From Candidatus Desulfofervidaceae bacterium (lineage in GTDB: Bacteria; Desulfobacterota; Desulfofervidia; Desulfofervidales; Desulfofervidaceae): 9,061 nt of DNA. Shown one piece after another: positions 5,893 through 9,061 of the stretch; the stretch's first letter is position 1, and each line of letters starts with the position of its first letter. The DNA lies in contig JAGHCL010000184.1 of assembly GCA_021160485.1 (NCBI GenBank), forward strand, positions 1-9,061, written 5' to 3'. Under the pieces are notes generated by a model. It did not search any database, was not told the DNA's origin, and was given only the letters and a program-made list of their open reading frames with translations. The translations under genes were made by a program, and so were the position numbers.

Positions 5893-6862
5893 ATTAAGTT
5901 CCCTAGGAGATATTATCCATACCTTGCCCGCTTTGAATGCCTTAAAAAAGGCCTATCCGCAGGCAGAAATTGATTGGGTAACAGAAGAAGTGGGAATGGA
6001 ATTATTATCTGGTCATCCTTACATAAATCAATTACTCCTTTATAAACGATATGAATGGCCAGAAGCATTAAAAAAAGGGTCATGGGTAAAGGTTTTAAAA
6101 GAAGTAGTAGGTTTTAAAGATCAACTACAGAAAGGATATAACTTAGTGATTGATTTTCAGGGCCTATTAAAAAGTGCGGTAATCGCCTGGCTAGCCAGAG
6201 GTAATAAGAAGATTGGTTTTGCCAACGGGCGTGAAGGAAGTCATTTTTCCTTTCATAAAAAATATAAAGCCAATTACAACGAACACGCTGTCATTAGGTA
6301 TTTAAAACTATTACAATTTGCTGGTATTCCAGTAGATTTCAATGAAATTGTATTTTCGTTGCCCCCGGCACCTGCCATAGATTTCAAGTTAAAAGCACCG
6401 TATATTGTCATCAATCCCACTGCCCGCTGGCCAAGTAAAATGTGGTTTAAAGAAAAATGGGCGGCTTTGGGCAAGGACTTGTTAAAGCTTGGTTATAAGG
6501 TAGTATTTACCGGGGCAAAAGCAGATAAAGTATATGTAGATGCGATTTGCAGCGATTGCTCTTCAGCCATCAATTTGGCTGGTAAGACTAACTTAAAAAG
6601 CCTTATCAGCCTTTATAAACAAGCTCATCTGATCATTTCGGTGGATACAGGCACAATGCACTTGGCAGCGGCTGCTGGCAACCCGGTCATTGCCCTGTTT
6701 GGCCCAACTGCCCCTTGGAGGACAGGTCCTTTTGGCAAGGGGCACACGGTAATTTACAAGTCGCTTTCCTGTCAGCCATGTTTTCGTAAAGATTGCAAGG
6801 ACAAGGCATGTCTAAAAGATATAGAAGTAGAAGAGATTATAGAAGCGGTGAAACGATATTGA
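5873..6862 (+). CDS. waaC: Lipopolysaccharide heptosyltransferase, family GT9 (WaaC-like)
   Basis: A 329-residue GT9 glycosyltransferase that transfers L,D-heptose from ADP-heptose onto the Kdo-lipid A inner core at the cytoplasmic face of the inner membrane. The ATG at 5873 is chosen over an in-frame ATG at 5828 because it places the family's N-terminal strand correctly: MRILMIKLSSLGDIIHTLPAL begins at residue 1 and puts the catalytic-type Asp at D13. A GGAG lies 13 nt upstream. The C-terminal Rossmann half shows NPTARWPSKMW at 181-191, VDTGTMHLAAA at 257-267 and FGPTAPWRTGPFG at 276-288, which bind the nucleotide sugar. A cluster of four cysteines (C300, C303, C308, C313) precedes the C-terminal helix, as in many bacterial GT9 enzymes. 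It overlaps gmhB by 20 bp, and a dehydratase/epimerase gene follows 16 bp later. Heptosyltransferase I versus II cannot be settled by eye; the SSLGD...HTLPAL start favours WaaC. Confidence 0.85.
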   Translation: MRILMIKLSSLGDIIHTLPALNALKKAYPQAEIDWVTEEVGMELLSGHPYINQLLLYKRYEWPEALKKGSWVKVLKEVVGFKDQLQKGYNLVIDFQGLLKSAVIAWLARGNKKIGFANGREGSHFSFHKKYKANYNEHAVIRYLKLLQFAGIPVDFNEIVFSLPPAPAIDFKLKAPYIVINPTARWPSKMWFKEKWAALGKDLLKLGYKVVFTGAKADKVYVDAICSDCSSAINLAGKTNLKSLISLYKQAHLIISVDTGTMHLAAAAGNPVIALFGPTAPWRTGPFGKGHTVIYKSLSCQPCFRKDCKDKACLKDIEVEEIIEAVKRY

Positions 6863-6878
6863 GAAAGGAGAAAGTGAG

Positions 6879-7820
6879 ATGCGTTGTTTAGTGACAGGTG
6901 TAGCAGGCTTTATTGGTTCACATTTGGCAGAAGCATTATTGGCTCAGGGGCATTCTGTGATTGGAGTGGACTGTTTTACAGACTACTATGCTAGAGAGTA
7001 TAAAGAAAGAAACATAATAAAACTTAGAGAAAAAAAAGGCTTCCAACTGATAGAGGCTGACCTGCTCAATTTGAATCTGGCTGCCCTCTTAAAGCAAATA
7101 GATTGGGTGTTTCACTTGGCTGCCCAGGCGGGTGTAAGGGCAAGCTGGGGGACAAGTTTTGAAATTTATACTCATAATAATATTTTAGCCACGCAAAAGT
7201 TGCTAGAAGCGAGTAAAGAAGCTGACCTCAAAGGGTTTATTTACGCCTCTTCCTCCTCTGTCTACGGGGACACAAAGCAATTTCCTACGCCGGAAAGGAG
7301 CTATTTGCAACCGCTTTCTCCCTACGGTGTAACCAAGTTAGCGGGTGAGCACCTGTGTTATCTTTATTACAAAAATTTTGGTGTGCCGACAGTAGCACTG
7401 CGTTATTTCACGGTCTATGGGCCCAGGCAACGTCCGGACATGGCCTTCCACCGCTTTTTAAAGGCCGCCCTGATGGGAGGAGAAATAGAAATCTATGGCG
7501 ATGGCCAGCAGTCAAGAGACTTTACCTATATTTCTGATATTGTAACTGCCCACTTATTGGCAATGGAACAGTTTTATCCCGGAGAGGTATTTAATATCGG
7601 CGGTGGCTCACAAACAGTGCTTAAAACTGCCCTTGATCTCTTGCCCCAAATTACAGGTAAGGAGGTCAAAATTACTTATAAACCCGTGCAGAAAGGAGAT
7701 GTGCGTCATACGGCTGCTGATATCACTAAGGCCCAAAGAATGCTTGGCTATCAGCCAAGAGTAAAATTGCCAGAAGGATTGGAGGCCGAGTGGCAATGGA
7801 TTAAAGAAATTTATAAATAA
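6879..7820 (+). CDS. NAD-dependent nucleotide-sugar epimerase/dehydratase (extended SDR, UDP-sugar 4-epimerase-like)
   Basis: A 313-residue extended short-chain dehydrogenase. The NAD-binding GVAGFIG (TGxxGxxG, G7/G10/G13) opens the protein, with an acidic D31 at the end of strand 2 favouring NAD over NADP. It continues with HLAAQAGVR at 79-87, the catalytic Ser/Thr block ASSSSVYG at 123-130 and the Y149-xxx-K153 pair in SPYGVTKLAGE. Substrate-domain motifs are RYFTVYGPRQRPDMA at 175-189, YGDGQQSRDFTYISD at 206-220 and FNIGGG. The DCFTDYY...KE+N stretch near 31-45 is typical of UDP-glucose/UDP-glucuronate 4-epimerases of surface-polysaccharide clusters. The exact substrate is undetermined, and ADP-heptose 6-epimerase (HldD) is less likely because its diagnostic regions are not recognisable. 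AAAGGAG at 6864-6870 serves the ATG. It follows the heptosyltransferase by 16 bp, so it is probably the third gene of that operon. Confidence 0.85.
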   Translation: MRCLVTGVAGFIGSHLAEALLAQGHSVIGVDCFTDYYAREYKERNIIKLREKKGFQLIEADLLNLNLAALLKQIDWVFHLAAQAGVRASWGTSFEIYTHNNILATQKLLEASKEADLKGFIYASSSSVYGDTKQFPTPERSYLQPLSPYGVTKLAGEHLCYLYYKNFGVPTVALRYFTVYGPRQRPDMAFHRFLKAALMGGEIEIYGDGQQSRDFTYISDIVTAHLLAMEQFYPGEVFNIGGGSQTVLKTALDLLPQITGKEVKITYKPVQKGDVRHTAADITKAQRMLGYQPRVKLPEGLEAEWQWIKEIYK

Positions 7821-7837
7821 CCCGAGTAGCACAAAAA

Positions 7838-7865
7838 TTGACTTTCAAAATTCTCAGATTAAAAT
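7838..7865 (+). promoter_or_regulatory. Probable internal promoter for the zinc-ribbon protein and glycosyltransferase
   Basis: In the 70-bp gap, TTGACT (7838-7843) is separated by 16 bp from TAAAAT (7860-7865), giving a start near 7872. A strong AGGAGGG Shine-Dalgarno follows at 7879-7885, 5 nt before the ATG at 7891. The upstream genes may still read through, since no terminator hairpin is seen after 7820. Confidence 0.45.
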
Positions 7866-7890
7866 AAAAGCATAATATAGGAGGGTAATC

Positions 7891-8079
7891 ATGCCTATCA
7901 ATAAAGAATTACTTGAAATCCTAGCTTGCCCTAAGTGTAAGGGTGATCTGAAGTATGTGAAAGAAGGTCCACATGGAGAAGGTCTCTTGTGCCCTAAATG
8001 TAAGTTGTTTTATCCCATTAAAGACGACATCCCTATCATGTTAATTGAAGAGGCAATTAGGGTAGAGGAAGAAAAATAG
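7891..8079 (+). CDS. Trm112 / UPF0434 (YcaR-like) small zinc-ribbon protein
   Basis: A 62-residue protein with the family pattern LLEILACPKCKGDL at 7-20, a second CPKC knuckle, and YPIKDDIPIMLIEEA at 41-55. The four zinc-type ligands are C13, C16, C34 and C37. Eukaryotic and archaeal Trm112 activates tRNA/translation-factor methyltransferases. The bacterial YcaR-like members are uncharacterised in detail and are often found beside lipid A/Kdo genes, for example between lpxK and kdsB in E. coli. Here too it sits in an LPS-type cluster, 5 bp before a glycosyltransferase. The start is set by a strong AGGAGGG site. Its specific partner is unknown. Confidence 0.88.
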   Translation: MPINKELLEILACPKCKGDLKYVKEGPHGEGLLCPKCKLFYPIKDDIPIMLIEEAIRVEEEK

Positions 8080-8084
8080 ACTTT

Positions 8085-8837
8085 ATGCCAAAGCTTTCAG
8101 CCATCATCATTACTTATAATGAAGAAAAAAATATAGAGGCTTGCCTTAAGAGTGTCTCCTGGGCAGATGAAATTATTGTCGTAGATAGCTTTAGCACGGA
8201 CAAAACACTAGAGATTGCCGCTAAATTCACAGACAAGATATCCCAACATCCCTTTTATGGCTATGGGAAGCAGAAGGCCTTTGCGTTGAGTAAGGCAAGC
8301 GGAGAATGGATATTAAGTATTGATGCAGATGAACGGGTAACACCAGCATTAAAAGAAGAAATAGAAATAGCTATATCCAATTCAGAAATAGCTGGTTATT
8401 ATCTCCCACGTAAAAACTTTTTTTGTGGACGCTGGATCAGACATAGTGGCTGGTATCCCAATTACCAGTTGCGACTGTTTAAGCGAGGAAAGGCCAGATT
8501 TGACGAAAGGCTGGTGCACGAAAAGGTAGTAGTTAATGGCAAGATAGGATATCTTAAGACCCCTTTAATTCATTACACCTATAGCTCCTTAACCGATTTT
8601 TTGAAAAAAATGCAGAAATATGTAGATTTATGGGCACAGGAAAAGAAAAAAGCAGGTAAAAAAGGAGGGATTGGAAGGGGGTTTTTTCATGGTTTCTGGA
8701 CATTCTTTAAGATGTTTTTTCTGCAGGCCGGTTTTTTAGATGGTAGATATGGTTTATTACTAGCAAGCCTGTATGCGGCTTATACCCTGGCAAAATATGC
8801 TAGGCTAGAAGAATTAGAAAAGACCAGTGTCGAATGA
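8085..8837 (+). CDS. Family 2 glycosyltransferase, WaaE/KdtX-like LPS core glucosyltransferase
   Basis: A 250-residue GT2 enzyme. The GT-A fold begins with LSAIIITYNEEKNIEACLKS (nucleotide-binding strand and YNEE at 11-14). It continues with DEIIVVDSFSTDKT at 28-41, the metal-binding DADE at 80-83, and the acceptor-side RHSGWYPNYQLRLFKRG at about 119-135 with FDERLVHE at 139-146. That order is characteristic of the WaaE/KdtX group, which adds glucose to the inner-core heptose of LPS. The C-terminal part (about 200-235) is rich in Phe, Leu and Ala (GFFHGFWTFFKMFFLQAGF and an LLLASLYAAY helix), consistent with membrane association. It begins 5 bp after the zinc-ribbon gene with only a distant GAGGAA (8065-8070), so translation is probably coupled. 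Acceptor and sugar are inferred from family and context; a different core or O-antigen sugar is possible. Confidence 0.85.
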   Translation: MPKLSAIIITYNEEKNIEACLKSVSWADEIIVVDSFSTDKTLEIAAKFTDKISQHPFYGYGKQKAFALSKASGEWILSIDADERVTPALKEEIEIAISNSEIAGYYLPRKNFFCGRWIRHSGWYPNYQLRLFKRGKARFDERLVHEKVVVNGKIGYLKTPLIHYTYSSLTDFLKKMQKYVDLWAQEKKKAGKKGGIGRGFFHGFWTFFKMFFLQAGFLDGRYGLLLASLYAAYTLAKYARLEELEKTSVE

Positions 8838-8874
8838 CATAAAGAGTTACAAGTTGCAAGGAGCGGACAAGCTT

Positions 8875-8898
8875 TGCTGGATACACTGATATTCAGCA
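8875..8898. other. Hairpin downstream of the glycosyltransferase gene
   Basis: TGCTGGATA (8875-8883) can pair with TATTCAGCA (8890-8898) across a 6-base loop, nine base pairs with one G-T wobble. It lies 37 bp after the glycosyltransferase stop and between convergent genes. No T-tract follows directly on the plus strand (the nearest TTTT is about 18 bases later), so it is only a weak candidate terminator or RNA-stabilising structure. Confidence 0.3.
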
Positions 8899-8942
8899 GT
8901 TCGGCATTTAGCTAAGTTTTACTGAAATGATTTGTGAGGTGA

Positions 8943-9061
8943 TTACTCCTTTTTATAATTGTCAACTTTCTCCATCGGAAAGTTTTGCTTTCCATGAACT
9001 ACTGTTAATATTTCTATTCCATTAGCAGAAATTTCATAAATTAACCGATAAGAATAAATAA
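8943..9061 (-). CDS. RelE/ParE-type toxin, C-terminal fragment (5' end outside window)
   Basis: On the minus strand a frame is open from the window edge to a TAA at 8945-8943, giving 38 residues: YSYRLIYEI, then ANGIEILTVVHGKQNFP and a lysine-rich tail. This is the last strand-turn-strand region of RelE/ParE-superfamily toxins, where an 'YR..Y.i....i.il.V.Hg' pattern is typical. The conserved Arg and His positions are visible here as R5 and H23 of the fragment. Such toxins inhibit translation or DNA gyrase and are paired with a small antitoxin, which would lie upstream, outside the window. Whether the gene is intact cannot be told. It converges on the glycosyltransferase gene with a 105-bp gap. 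Confidence 0.65.
   Translation of the reverse strand, partial: IYSYRLIYEISANGIEILTVVHGKQNFPMEKVDNYKKE

Overview
The window looks like a stretch of chromosome from a Gram-negative, anaerobic, sulfide-exposed bacterium, most likely in the Desulfobacterota (the former sulfate-reducing deltaproteobacteria) or a close relative. Two things suggest this. There is an LPS-heptose gene set (GmhB phosphatase plus a heptosyltransferase). There is also a homocysteine-biosynthesis pair (DUF39 protein plus NIL-domain ferredoxin) that is known from methanogens and from Desulfovibrio-type bacteria. DNA is moderately AT-rich throughout, with no obvious compositional island. The placement is inference from gene content, not from a marker gene.

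Layout. (1) Positions 2-790, plus strand: the 3' end of a gene resembling the C-terminus of a large Lhr-like DEAD/DEAH helicase, then a complete DUF123 / Uri-superfamily GIY-YIG nuclease-fold protein. (2) Positions 791-999: a short convergent intergenic region holding a perfect 10-bp inverted repeat and small hairpins. (3) Positions 1000-5096, minus strand: a tightly packed four-gene operon transcribed from a good sigma-70-like promoter near 5126-5154. The order is DUF39 homocysteine-synthesis protein, NIL-domain 2[4Fe-4S] ferredoxin, YcaO-domain protein with a C-terminal TPR array, and Thi4-type thiazole synthase. The genes overlap by 8 and 11 bp or are 3 bp apart. (4) Positions 5097-5307: a divergent promoter region. 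(5) Positions 5308-7820, plus strand: gmhB, a heptosyltransferase and an extended-SDR nucleotide-sugar epimerase; gmhB has a promoter so close to its ATG that its message may be leaderless. (6) Positions 7891-8837: a small zinc-ribbon Trm112/UPF0434 (YcaR-like) protein and a WaaE-like family 2 glycosyltransferase, with their own promoter. (7) Positions 8943-9061, minus strand: the C-terminal 38 residues of a RelE/ParE-type toxin running off the window edge.

How the genes fit together. The right half is a lipopolysaccharide core / surface-glycan cluster: heptose precursor dephosphorylation, heptose transfer, nucleotide-sugar epimerisation and sugar transfer. The left operon is the interesting part. 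In it, three enzyme families that can take sulfur from free sulfide, or catalyse ATP-driven sulfur insertion, sit in one transcript with a dedicated ferredoxin. DUF39/NIL-Fd is known to form homocysteine by sulfide incorporation. Thi4 has His instead of the suicide Cys, so it is predicted to be catalytic and sulfide-dependent. YcaO enzymes are ATP-dependent backbone cyclases/thioamidating enzymes. No TfuA partner, maturation protease or precursor peptide is visible, so the role of the YcaO-TPR protein is open and is the best candidate here for an undescribed function.
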